Shown here piece after piece: positions 5,269 through 13,212 of a stretch of 25,528 nucleotides of DNA. The notes under the pieces are model-generated. The model was given only the letters and a program-made list of their open reading frames with translations, was not told where the DNA came from and did not search any database. A program made the position numbers and the translations under genes. Position 1 is the stretch's first letter, and each line of letters begins with the position of its first letter. This stretch comes from Fimenecus sp045594885 (GTDB lineage Bacteria; Bacillota; Clostridia; Oscillospirales; Acutalibacteraceae): contig JAZNZJ010000007.1 in NCBI GenBank assembly GCA_045594885.1, forward strand, positions 1-25,528, read 5' to 3'.

Positions 5269-7584
5269 TTATTCTACAGGATGTGCAACTTTATCTGCTT
5301 CTTCAAGTTCATTGATGTCGCAGCAATGAACATCCTTTTTGTAGCCATTGAGTTTCTTGAGAACTTCAACGTCAACACCCTCACCCTCACGACGTCCGCA
5401 ACGTGGACAAACGTCACCGATGATACCTGTGTAACCGCAAACAGGGTCACGGTCAACCGGGTGGTTGATTGAGCCGTAGCCGATACCTGCATCATACATG
5501 CAACGAACTACTGCTTCAAATGCGTCAAGGTTCTGTGTTGGGTCACCATCCATTTCAATATATGAAATGTGACCACCGTTTGTAAGTGCATGATAAGGAC
5601 CTTCAAGTTTAATCTTATCAAATGCTGAAATTGGGAAATAAACAGGAATATGGAAAGAGTTTGTGTAGTACTTTCTGTCAGTAACACCCTCAATTACACC
5701 AAAACGTTCTCTGTCCATTCTTACAAATCTGCCTGAAAGACCTTCAGCAGGAGTTGCAATAAGTGAGAAGTTCATACCTGTCATCTGACTTGCTTCATCT
5801 GTACGCTGACGCATATGATGCACAATTTCAAGACCTAAGTTCTGTGCTTCTTTTGACTCACCGTGATGTTTACCTGTAAGAGCCTTAAGTGTTTCAGCAA
5901 GACCTATGAAACCGATTGTAAGAGTACCGTGCTTGAGCACTTCACGAACTTCATCGTCAATACCGAGTTTTTCAGAGTCAAGCCAAATGCCCTGTCCCAT
6001 AAGGAATGGGTAGTTACGAACTCTTCTCTTTGCCTGAATTTCAAATCTTTCAAGAAGCTGAGCAATGATAATGTCAATCTTTCTGTCAAGTTCTTCAAAG
6101 AAGTAATCAAGATTACCGTGAGCCTTAATAGCAATTCTTGGAAGGTTAACAGATGTGAATGAAAGGTTACCACGTCCGCCTGTTACCTGACGTGACTTGT
6201 CATAGTTATTTGTAGCAACTCTTGTACGGCATCCCATATATGCAACCTCTGTATTGGGGTCGCCCTCTTTATAAATGTCCTTATTATAAGGAGCATCCAT
6301 AAATGAGAAGTTGGGGAACAAACGAAGCGCTGAAACTCTACAAGCGAGTTTGAACAAGTCATAGTTTACATCGTCGGGATTATAGTTTACACCAGCCTTA
6401 ACCTTGAAGATGTGAATTGGGAATACTGGTGTTTCACCATTACCAAGACCTGCTTCAGTTGCAAGAAGAACATTCTTTGTTACCATTCTGCCTTCAGGTG
6501 ACATATCTGTACCATAGTTAATTGATGAGAATGGAATTTGAGCACCTGCACGTGAATGCATTGTGTTAAGGTTGTGAACAAGTGCTTCCATAGCCTGATA
6601 TGTAGCACGGTCAGTTTCTTTAACTGCCTTATCAACTGCAAAAGCCTGAATTTTTTCTGCCTCTTCTTTTGTGATGCCAAACTCTTTAACCAATGCTTTA
6701 AGCTCGTATTTCTGATAGTCATTGTCATTTGCAAGGCAGGGTGCAACACCATTCTTTTCTTCAATAGCATTCATAATTGCCTTACAAGCAGGTTTTGCAT
6801 CTTCAACACCGTGAAGAAGCTCAAGTGCCTTTGAAACATTTTCAACATACTTTTTCTTATATGTCTTTTTAACACCGGGTGCCATACCGTAGTCAAAGTT
6901 AGGAATACTCTGACCGCCGTGCTGGTCATTCTGGTTTGACTGAATTGCAATACAAGCGAGTGCACTATAACTTGCAATATCATTTGGCTCACGAAGGAAG
7001 CCGTGGCCTGTTGAGAAACCGTCTTTGAAAAGTTTGAGAAGGTCAATCTGACAGCAAGTTGTTGTAAGGGTTAAGAAATCCATATCGTGAATATGAATGT
7101 CGCCTTCTTGGTGAGCCTTTGCGTGTTCGGGCTTTAAGATGTGAAGCACGTTGAACTGCTTTGCACCCTCTGAACCGTATTTAAGCATTGTACCCATTGA
7201 AGTATCGCCGTCGATATTTGCGTTTTCACGTTTAACGTCATTGTCTTTTGCTGAAACGAATGTCAAATCTTCATAAGTCTTCATAAGACGTGTGTTCATT
7301 TCACGAACACGAGAACGCTCTGCTCTGTAAAGAATATATTTCTTTGCAGTTCTTGCGTGACCTGTTTCAATAAGAGTTTTTTCAACATAGTCCTGAATTT
7401 GTTCAACTGTAGGAGTTGCAATTCCGTCACGCTCAATATATTGTATTGCGAGCTTTGCTATTTCCATAGCCTCATCAAAGTTGTTGCCACCTGTTGCCTT
7501 TGCTGCCTGATAAACGGCATTAGCGATTTTTTCAAGTGAAAAATCTACCTCACGGCCGTCACGTTTAATAATCTTTTCAATCAT
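5269..7584 (-). CDS. nrdD: Anaerobic (class III) ribonucleoside-triphosphate reductase, large subunit
   Basis: A 771-aa protein that reduces ribonucleotides to deoxyribonucleotides without oxygen. An N-terminal ATP-cone (about 1-95, starting IIKRDGREVDF) gives allosteric control. The family motif SNQNDQHGGQ and MGCRTRV with C452, the likely thiyl-radical cysteine, are present. I start at the ATG at 7584, which has GGAGG 9 nt upstream; the frame stays open to 7632 but without a ribosome binding site. The C-terminus is unusual: zinc-type cysteines C716, C726 and C729 are seen, but D713 stands where a first Cys is expected. After them comes GEGVDVEVLKKLNGYKKD rather than RRxxGYLG. The canonical motif is on the next gene. 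G747 in LNGYK aligns with the radical glycine and may be a degenerate copy. Candidate NrdR boxes flank the promoter. Confidence 0.95.
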   Translation of the reverse strand: MIEKIIKRDGREVDFSLEKIANAVYQAAKATGGNNFDEAMEIAKLAIQYIERDGIATPTVEQIQDYVEKTLIETGHARTAKKYILYRAERSRVREMNTRLMKTYEDLTFVSAKDNDVKRENANIDGDTSMGTMLKYGSEGAKQFNVLHILKPEHAKAHQEGDIHIHDMDFLTLTTTCCQIDLLKLFKDGFSTGHGFLREPNDIASYSALACIAIQSNQNDQHGGQSIPNFDYGMAPGVKKTYKKKYVENVSKALELLHGVEDAKPACKAIMNAIEEKNGVAPCLANDNDYQKYELKALVKEFGITKEEAEKIQAFAVDKAVKETDRATYQAMEALVHNLNTMHSRAGAQIPFSSINYGTDMSPEGRMVTKNVLLATEAGLGNGETPVFPIHIFKVKAGVNYNPDDVNYDLFKLACRVSALRLFPNFSFMDAPYNKDIYKEGDPNTEVAYMGCRTRVATNNYDKSRQVTGGRGNLSFTSVNLPRIAIKAHGNLDYFFEELDRKIDIIIAQLLERFEIQAKRRVRNYPFLMGQGIWLDSEKLGIDDEVREVLKHGTLTIGFIGLAETLKALTGKHHGESKEAQNLGLEIVHHMRQRTDEASQMTGMNFSLIATPAEGLSGRFVRMDRERFGVIEGVTDRKYYTNSFHIPVYFPISAFDKIKLEGPYHALTNGGHISYIEMDGDPTQNLDAFEAVVRCMYDAGIGYGSINHPVDRDPVCGYTGIIGDVCPRCGRREGEGVDVEVLKKLNGYKKDVHCCDINELEEADKVAHPVE

Positions 7585-7623
7585 TTCCTGCGTCCTCCAT
7601 ATAATTTCGTGTTGTTTATTCAC

Positions 7624-7639
7624 ACACAACATCTTGTGT
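7624..7639 (-). promoter_or_regulatory. Candidate NrdR box (proximal) of nrdD
   Basis: ACACAACATCTTGTGT matches the palindromic NrdR consensus ACACWATATATWGTGT at 14 of 16 positions. It lies about 14-29 bp downstream of the predicted nrdD transcription start. NrdR is encoded in this window (15686-16144), so a functional site is credible. Confidence 0.6.
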
Positions 7640-7659
7640 CTTTCGACTGAGCAAGTATC

Positions 7660-7688
7660 ATTTTATAGTATATTCGCTATTATGTCAA
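7660..7688 (-). promoter_or_regulatory. Promoter of the nrdD-nrdG operon
   Basis: On the minus strand TTGACA (7688-7683), a 17-bp spacer and TAAAAT (7665-7660) form a near-consensus sigma-A promoter. The -35 hexamer overlaps the distal NrdR-like palindrome, so repressor binding would block RNA polymerase. Confidence 0.75.
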
Positions 7689-7698
7689 TATATTGTGC
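7683..7698 (-). promoter_or_regulatory. Candidate NrdR box (distal) of nrdD
   Basis: The palindromic core CAATATATTG (7686-7695) matches the central ten positions of the NrdR consensus, and flank TGC matches two of three on one side only. It overlaps the -35 hexamer and starts 59 bp from the proximal box, wider than the usual NrdR pair. Confidence 0.5.
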
Positions 7699-7839
7699 AA
7701 AGAAAAAATAGACAAAAAACATATTAAATTTTTAGTGATTTTTCTATATATACCTGCAAACCCTTGAAAATGCGTGGTTTGTGGCATTGTGAAAATGTAC
7801 AAAGCCTTAAAATTAATAATTTTTCACTATGATAAAAAG

Positions 7840-7873
7840 AAAGACCGACCACAATATATTGTGGTTGGTCTTT
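7840..7873 (-). terminator. Terminator of potABCD
   Basis: A 34-bp palindrome (7840-7856/7857-7873) pairs throughout with one G-U and lies 20 bp past the potD stop. In the minus direction it is followed by CTTTTTATC. Its centre, ACAATATATTGT, also resembles an NrdR box. Confidence 0.8.
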
Positions 7874-7893
7874 AGTGTGCTAAATCGATAAAA

Positions 7894-9111
7894 TTATACA
7901 TTATAATACTTTTTCATTCGATTTTTCTTTATTATATGAATTATGAGAATTACAACAATTATTGCAATTACCGAGAAAAATCCTGCATAGAGTCCCCCTG
8001 CGTCATTCTCACCCTTAACCTTCATCCAAAGATTGTTCATATACTGTAAAGTATCCGTGGGCAGATTGTGAAACTCCTGTGTGTTCTGCAAATTTTCAGG
8101 GTAAACTGCTTCACTTTCTGCAAGGGAATAATCTTCATTTTCCAAAACCGCTTTATTGGGTGTTGCGTAATAGATATATTCTGCGTTTGCAAGGGCAATT
8201 TCAGGTTCCATCATAAAATTAATAAATGCCTCAGCACCTTTTTTGTTCTGTGAGCCCTTGGGAATACACATTGCATCATAGAATGTATTTACGCCTTCTT
8301 CGGGGAATACAAAGCCCAAATCGGGATTGTTTTCGACCATAAGCTCGTAGTCGCCCGCATAATAGGTAGCAAAAGCATATTCGCCGCTTTCCATTTTAAT
8401 GAAAACCTCGTCCATTACATATTCAGGTTTTACACTTTTGCGTTGCTCTAAAAGATATTCCGCTGCCGCATCCCAATCTGCCATATTGGTTGTGTTGATA
8501 CTCTGTCCAAGTGCAAATTGTGCAACCGCAAAGGCGTCACGAGGGTTGTTAAACATAAGTACCTTGCCTTTGTACTGTTCGTCCCAAAGAACTTTCCAAC
8601 TTGTTGGCTCTTCACTCACCATTTTCTTATTATAAATAAGTATGGTAGTGCCCACATTGTAAATTACCGCATAATCACTTATGCCGTTTTCAACTAAATA
8701 ACCGTATTTTTCACTATCAAAATACTTATAATAATTGGGAATATTGTTGTAATCAAGGGGCAAAAGCATTTCTTCAGATAAAAGACGTTCAACCATATAA
8801 TCAGAAGGAATAACAATGTCGTAGCTTACTCCCCCGCCCGAAAGCTTTGAATACATATTCTCGTTAGATTCAAAAGTGGTATAATTCACGTCACACCCTG
8901 TAAGACGTTCAAACTGAGTAATTACATCAACTTCTTCATCGTCAATATATTCGCCCCAGTTATACACATTGAGTGTTGTACCTTGCAGACCGAGATTTTT
9001 ATAATATTCAACAACTTCATCTGTGAACAACTCATCTTCGGCAGATACCGGAATTATAAAAACCGACAATGCTAATAATAATGTAATTACAAGAGAGAAA
9101 AACTTTTTCAT
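7894..9111 (-). CDS. potD: Polyamine-binding protein of the spermidine/putrescine importer
   Basis: A 405-aa extracellular solute-binding protein that captures spermidine or putrescine for PotBC. Residues 1-24 form a Sec signal peptide (VFIIPVSAED, no lipobox cysteine). The family-typical LNVYNWGEYID starts the mature domain. Unlike the usual lipoprotein form, the C-terminus carries a membrane segment (about 376-395, SVIAIIVVILIIHIIKK) with a basic cytoplasmic tail, so the protein is probably anchored at its C-terminus. It is the last gene of the operon and its ATG overlaps the potC stop by one base, with GGGGGA upstream. Spermidine versus putrescine preference cannot be read here. Confidence 0.93.
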   Translation of the reverse strand: MKKFFSLVITLLLALSVFIIPVSAEDELFTDEVVEYYKNLGLQGTTLNVYNWGEYIDDEEVDVITQFERLTGCDVNYTTFESNENMYSKLSGGGVSYDIVIPSDYMVERLLSEEMLLPLDYNNIPNYYKYFDSEKYGYLVENGISDYAVIYNVGTTILIYNKKMVSEEPTSWKVLWDEQYKGKVLMFNNPRDAFAVAQFALGQSINTTNMADWDAAAEYLLEQRKSVKPEYVMDEVFIKMESGEYAFATYYAGDYELMVENNPDLGFVFPEEGVNTFYDAMCIPKGSQNKKGAEAFINFMMEPEIALANAEYIYYATPNKAVLENEDYSLAESEAVYPENLQNTQEFHNLPTDTLQYMNNLWMKVKGENDAGGLYAGFFSVIAIIVVILIIHIIKKNRMKKYYNV

Positions 9112-9935
9112 TATTTATCCCCCTTTTTTGCTCTTTGCTTTTTATCAGAACGGGACTGTGCCACATTCATAAGAATCAAAAGCACAAACATAGCACCGAA
9201 AATAAGAGTTGAAAGTGCATACATATCGGGCTTTACCCTTTTCTTTGTCATTGAGAAAATGTGAATGGGCAAGGTTTGAAAATCTGGGCCGTTTGTAAAG
9301 TAACTGATTATGAAATCATCAAGTGACAATGTAAATGCCATAATCGCACCCGAGATAATACCGGGAAGAATTGCGGGGAATACCACTTTAAAAAATGCTT
9401 TTAATGGGTGACAACCCAAATCCTGTGCCGCCTCAAATATTCTGTTGTCAGTCTGTTTAAGTTTGGGTAAAACCGAAAGAATTACATATGGCAACTGGAA
9501 TGTTACGTGAGCAATAAGAAGTGTACCAAATCCCAACACATCACGTTTACTGAACATTGCACCCGCAAAAACAAACAGAAGCATCATTGAAATACCCGTT
9601 ACAATTTCAGGATTCATCATAGGAATATTCGTAACGGTCATCACAGATGATTTAATATGCTTATTCTTCATAGAATTGAGTCCCACTGCCGCAAGAGTCC
9701 CCATTATTGTAGCAATCGCAGCAGAGGTAATTGCAAGAACTATTGTGTTCTTGAGTGCATCCATTGTGACTTTATCGTGGAAAAGTTTCTCATACCATTG
9801 AAGTGAAAAGCCCTCGAATATATATGTGCTTTCTGATGAGTTGAACGAGAACACCATCATCACAACCATTGGTGCGTAAAGGAAAATGAACACAAGGGCG
9901 ATATAGAACCTTGCCAAAGGAGATGTTTTTGTCAT
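9111..9935 (-). CDS. potC: Spermidine/putrescine ABC transporter permease
   Basis: A 274-aa inner-membrane permease with about six hydrophobic helices. The EAA loop that docks on the ATPase is FEAAQDLGCHPLKAFFKVVF. It pairs with PotB to form the channel, powered by PotA. Its ATG overlaps the potB stop in an ATGA arrangement (9932-9935), and its stop overlaps the potD start, so the three are translationally coupled. Confidence 0.94.
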   Translation of the reverse strand: MTKTSPLARFYIALVFIFLYAPMVVMMVFSFNSSESTYIFEGFSLQWYEKLFHDKVTMDALKNTIVLAITSAAIATIMGTLAAVGLNSMKNKHIKSSVMTVTNIPMMNPEIVTGISMMLLFVFAGAMFSKRDVLGFGTLLIAHVTFQLPYVILSVLPKLKQTDNRIFEAAQDLGCHPLKAFFKVVFPAILPGIISGAIMAFTLSLDDFIISYFTNGPDFQTLPIHIFSMTKKRVKPDMYALSTLIFGAMFVLLILMNVAQSRSDKKQRAKKGDK

Positions 9936-10759
9936 ATAAGCACACCTCCGTCATCATCGCTGTCGGTGAAATAATTAAGCACACCGAGACAAATTAAAAT
10001 CATAACCATAAGCACAAGTGAAAGTGCCGCACCAAGATTATAATTGTATGCGGTCTGGAACTGACCTTCAATAACGTCACCGATTAAGGTAATCTGACCG
10101 CCACCAAGTTTTTGTGAAATATAGAATGTACTTACACTTGGTACAAATACCATTGTTACACCACTTGCAATTCCGGGAATTGTAAGGGGGAAAATCACCT
10201 TGCGAAGACAATAGAATTTATTACAACCCAAATCCTGTGCCGCTTCTATAAGCGATTTATCCATTTTTGACATAGCGGTATAAAGGGGCAGAATCATATA
10301 TGGTAAGAAATTATAAACCATACCCAATATAACCGCACCGCCCGTATTGAGCATCTGTAAGGGCTCAATACCAAAAAGCCCTAAAAATGAATTGATTACA
10401 CCTGACTCACCTAAAATGGTAATCCAAGAATATGTGCGGATTAAGAAGCTCATCCACATCGGCAACATTACAAGCATTGTTGCAACACTTTGGAATGATG
10501 CCTTTGTCTGTGCAAGAAAATATGCAAATGGGTATGCAATAAGAAGGCAGATTGCCGTAGCAATTGCACCGTAACTTATTGAAAGCACAAAGGTTGTTGC
10601 ATAATCACCAATTTGTGCAATATTTGAAAGTGTGAATACGCCCGTAGAGTCGGTAAAAGCATAATAGATAACCATTATAAGAGGCGCTACTATGAAAAGT
10701 ACCGACCATAGAATATAAGGTGCATTCATCAATTTTTGTGCGAAAGAGGATTTTTTCAT
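9932..10759 (-). CDS. potB: Spermidine/putrescine ABC transporter permease
   Basis: A 275-aa permease with about six membrane segments and the EAA motif IEAAQDLGCNKFYCLRKVIF. It is the second channel subunit of the polyamine importer. It starts 31 nt after the potA stop, with AGGTGG upstream, and ends overlapping potC by 4 bp. Gene order A-B-C-D matches the standard pot operon. Confidence 0.94.
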   Translation of the reverse strand: MKKSSFAQKLMNAPYILWSVLFIVAPLIMVIYYAFTDSTGVFTLSNIAQIGDYATTFVLSISYGAIATAICLLIAYPFAYFLAQTKASFQSVATMLVMLPMWMSFLIRTYSWITILGESGVINSFLGLFGIEPLQMLNTGGAVILGMVYNFLPYMILPLYTAMSKMDKSLIEAAQDLGCNKFYCLRKVIFPLTIPGIASGVTMVFVPSVSTFYISQKLGGGQITLIGDVIEGQFQTAYNYNLGAALSLVLMVMILICLGVLNYFTDSDDDGGVLI

Positions 10760-10790
10760 AGTATCACCACCTTTTTGAGAATTTGTTTAA

Positions 10791-11900
10791 TTAGGCTTCA
10801 GAAAGCTCATCAAATTCGTCACTGAATGAACTGTAGTCGCCGTAAAGTCCTGAATACTGTGACTTTTTCATAATATGCATCTCATCAGGGTCAATTGAAA
10901 TGCCGATTACGTCGCCTACCTCACTCTTTTCGGTGGTTTGAATCATCCATTTAAAATTATCAATATCAACAATAATTTCATAATGAACACCCTTGAATGT
11001 AACCGATGTTACTGTTCCCTGAAGCATTCCGTCTTCGGGGGCTACAACATCAATATCTTCAGGACGAATAACCACGTCAACGGGTTCATTATGCTTAAAG
11101 CCCTTGTCAACGCATTGGAATTTGATATTGTTAAATTCAACGGTGAAATCTTCTTTCATTACACCGTCAAGAATATTACTCTCGCCAATGAAATCGGCTA
11201 CGAATGCGTTTTTAGGCTCATTATATATATCAAGAGGTGTACCGATTTGCTGAATTTCACCGCCGTCCATAACAACAACGGTATCAGACATTGAAAGTGC
11301 TTCCTCTTGGTCATGTGTAACATAAATAAAGGTTATGCCCAATTTCTGCTGAATGTTTTTAAGTTCAATCTGCATATCCTTGCGAAGCTTTAAGTCAAGA
11401 GCACCAAGTGGCTCATCAAGTAAAACGACACGTGGATTAACCGCAAGAGCACGTGCAATTGCAACTCGCTGTTGCTGACCACCCGAAAGAGAGTCAATTC
11501 GACGAGGACCAAAGCCTTTAAGGTTAACAAGGGTGAGCATTTCGCTTACCTTTTCTTTAATCGCATCTTCCTTCCACTTTTTAAGGCGAAGTCCAAAAGC
11601 GATATTTTCATAAACATTCAAATGCGGAAAAAGTGCATAACGCTGAAAAATGGTGTTAACCTGACGTTTATATGCCGGCACACCATTGATATTTTTTCCT
11701 TCAAAAATAACATCGCCGCTATCCTGCTGTAAAAAGCCCGCAATAATGCGTAATGTGGTAGTTTTACCGCAACCCGAAGGACCGAGAAGTGTCAAAAATT
11801 CACCATCACGGATATAAAGGCTAATGTTATTGAGTATTTTTTGATTTTCAAAGCTTACGCTGATGTTTTTGAGGTCAATAATAACTGGATTGTTTTTCAA
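10791..11900 (-). CDS. potA: Spermidine/putrescine ABC transporter ATP-binding protein
   Basis: A 369-aa ATPase that drives polyamine import. Walker A GPSGCGKT (40-47), Q-loop Gln86, signature LSGGQ (138-142), Walker B D162-E163 and switch His196 are all intact, followed by a C-terminal TOBE-type regulatory domain (about 270-350). The only early in-frame start is TTG at 11900: an in-frame TAA lies immediately before it, the ABC domain begins within ten residues, and GGAAAGGGG sits just upstream. A TTG start would lower PotA yield. The promoter is at 11986-12014. Confidence 0.94.
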   Translation of the reverse strand: MKNNPVIIDLKNISVSFENQKILNNISLYIRDGEFLTLLGPSGCGKTTTLRIIAGFLQQDSGDVIFEGKNINGVPAYKRQVNTIFQRYALFPHLNVYENIAFGLRLKKWKEDAIKEKVSEMLTLVNLKGFGPRRIDSLSGGQQQRVAIARALAVNPRVVLLDEPLGALDLKLRKDMQIELKNIQQKLGITFIYVTHDQEEALSMSDTVVVMDGGEIQQIGTPLDIYNEPKNAFVADFIGESNILDGVMKEDFTVEFNNIKFQCVDKGFKHNEPVDVVIRPEDIDVVAPEDGMLQGTVTSVTFKGVHYEIIVDIDNFKWMIQTTEKSEVGDVIGISIDPDEMHIMKKSQYSGLYGDYSSFSDEFDELSEA

Positions 11901-11985
11901 TTATGCAGCCCCTTTCCAACCGATAGATATAGTTGGGATTTGACGGTAAAAAACTAAACCGCCCCACCCTAATTGGTATGAGTTA

Positions 11986-12014
11986 AATATAATCTTAATT
12001 TGCAAAAAAGTCAA
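11986..12014 (-). promoter_or_regulatory. Promoter of potABCD
   Basis: On the minus strand TTGACT (12014-12009), a 17-bp spacer and TATATT (11991-11986) form a strong sigma-A promoter about 85 bp upstream of potA. The -35 hexamer lies inside the terminator hairpin of the upstream gene. No polyamine-responsive structure was recognised in the leader. Confidence 0.75.
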
Positions 12015-12035
12015 TGATTTTGACGAATTTTGCAA
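12000..12035 (-). terminator. Terminator of the GDPD-family gene
   Basis: On the minus strand an outer TTGCAAAA/TTTTGCAA arm encloses GTCAA/TTGAC with loop AATCA, followed by a run of six T. It starts 7 bp past the stop codon at 12042. Confidence 0.65.
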
Positions 12036-12041
12036 GATTTT

Positions 12042-12842
12042 TTACTCCATATTTTTTATTATTTCACTGAGCTTGTCAGGATTTCTTGTGGTAATATTAT
12101 CAGGTGCCATTTCGAGCACTTTATACATATCAATTTTTTTGTCAACCGTCCAGATTGATACGAGTAAATCATTTTCGTGAAAATAATCAACAATCTCTTT
12201 ACTTGCACTTTTATAATTAAAATTTATGCCCATTGCTCCCGCTTCTTTCACCTGTGTTACAAGGCTTTCAAGATATTCGGGGTCAGTATTCTTTTTCTTG
12301 TCAACATCCACATTGAGATAATATTCAATATCATTACAATTTATCTTAACTGCTTCAACAAATTCCGCATTTATGCCCGTAAAGAAAATTTGACTCATTA
12401 CGCCCTTTTTCATTGCAGCCTTTCTCACGGCGGTCATATTGTCAACGCTTTTCATATCAACATTGGCTTTTACAAATTCATTACGTGCGAGAAAATCAAA
12501 GGCTTCATTAAGACTCAATTCGTCACCCTTGGGCTTGTCGTGGCTGAGCACAGGCACACCGTCATCTGTGAAATGCACATCGAATTCAATAATCTTTGCG
12601 CCATTATCAACACCCTTTTGCATTGACTCAACAGAATTTTCCTTTGTACCCATACACCCCGTATGTGCGGTAATTGTAAATCCTTGAGGAAGTGTAACTT
12701 TCATATCTTTATACTTATTCAATCTCATAGCACTCACACCTGCAAATATTATTCCACTCGCCACCGCCACAATAAGTAATGACGTAACAAGGGTAAGTAA
12801 AATCTGTTTTTTGTTCATTTTAGATTTTTTGCGATTTGTCAT
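12042..12842 (-). CDS. Membrane-anchored glycerophosphodiester phosphodiesterase family protein
   Basis: A 266-aa protein with an N-terminal membrane segment (about residues 14-38) and an extracellular GDPD TIM-barrel domain. The family pattern is visible: AHTG with His60, ENS (68-70), IEFDVHFTDDGVPV with E86 and D88, and LSHD with His101. The enzyme family hydrolyses glycerophosphodiesters to glycerol 3-phosphate and an alcohol. The usual HRG reads HTG here, losing the conserved Arg that contacts phosphate, so activity or substrate may differ. I chose the ATG at 12842 because GGAG lies 6 nt upstream; an ATG at 12854 has no ribosome binding site. Confidence 0.85.
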   Translation of the reverse strand: MTNRKKSKMNKKQILLTLVTSLLIVAVASGIIFAGVSAMRLNKYKDMKVTLPQGFTITAHTGCMGTKENSVESMQKGVDNGAKIIEFDVHFTDDGVPVLSHDKPKGDELSLNEAFDFLARNEFVKANVDMKSVDNMTAVRKAAMKKGVMSQIFFTGINAEFVEAVKINCNDIEYYLNVDVDKKKNTDPEYLESLVTQVKEAGAMGINFNYKSASKEIVDYFHENDLLVSIWTVDKKIDMYKVLEMAPDNITTRNPDKLSEIIKNME

Positions 12843-12864
12843 AAAATACTCCATAGTTACATTC

Positions 12865-12888
12865 GGTGGGAGTAGTCCCCCGCCCTAA
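12865..12888 (-). repeat. REP-like hairpin, diverged copy
   Basis: A 24-nt element (GGTGGGAG...CCCGCCCTAA) aligns end to end with the hairpin repeats at 20757, 22208 and 22381. The stem has changes, and the tail reads CTAA where others have CTAC. It lies just upstream of the GDPD-family gene. Confidence 0.7.
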
Positions 12889-12932
12889 TTCTATTTATAT
12901 ACATTTTAATCTTATTTCAATAATATTTCAAG

Positions 12933-12960
12933 TTGATTTGTTGCGTTTTTGTGTTATAAT
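12933..12960 (+). promoter_or_regulatory. Promoter of the cobalamin riboswitch operon
   Basis: TTGATT (12933-12938), a 16-bp spacer and a perfect TATAAT (12955-12960) place the transcription start just before the riboswitch. Confidence 0.75.
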
Positions 12961-12971
12961 TTAATTTGATA

Positions 12972-13137
12972 TAGGCAAAGATGTCGGGGAATCAGGTGAA
13001 AATCCTGAACGAGTACGTCGCCGTAAGATGATTTTGATTTTTTCACTCTCTGCCGCAAAGAGAGATAAGCCATTGAGTTTCAAGCTTGAGAAGGCGAAAA
13101 AATCATAGTGTCATCAAGTCGGAATACCCGGTCTTTA
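12972..13137 (+). ncRNA. Cobalamin (B12) riboswitch
   Basis: Conserved class features occur in order: GGGGAATCAGGTGAAAATCC with the P3 hairpin TCAGG/CCTGA (about 12997-13018), then ACG...GTCGCCGTAAG, then a GCC...GGC arm, then the B12-box-like AAGTCGGAATACC (13116-13128) and a closing AAAGA/TCTTT helix. The family binds adenosyl- or other cobalamins and lowers expression when B12 is plentiful. No terminator U-run separates it from the gene at 13213, so control is more likely at translation initiation. The downstream genes encode a transcobalamin-like lipoprotein and an ECF S component, which fits a B12 uptake unit. Confidence 0.93.
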
Positions 13138-13212
13138 AGTTATTGTTGTTGCGTAAACCAATATATCAATAAGCCAAATATCAAAAAAATAAATATTAAG
13201 GAGAAAACACTT

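Noticed and set aside
11955..11980. GC-rich stretch CCGCCCCACCCTAATTGG resembling a REP tail
   Set aside because: It shares the CACCCTAA-like end but has no matching hairpin arm; it may be a decayed half-copy but cannot be shown.
13108..13212. Longer reading of the DUF4430 lipoprotein starting at 13108
   Set aside because: The extra codons lie within the riboswitch, and the ATG at 13213 has a proper ribosome binding site and begins a clean lipoprotein signal peptide.
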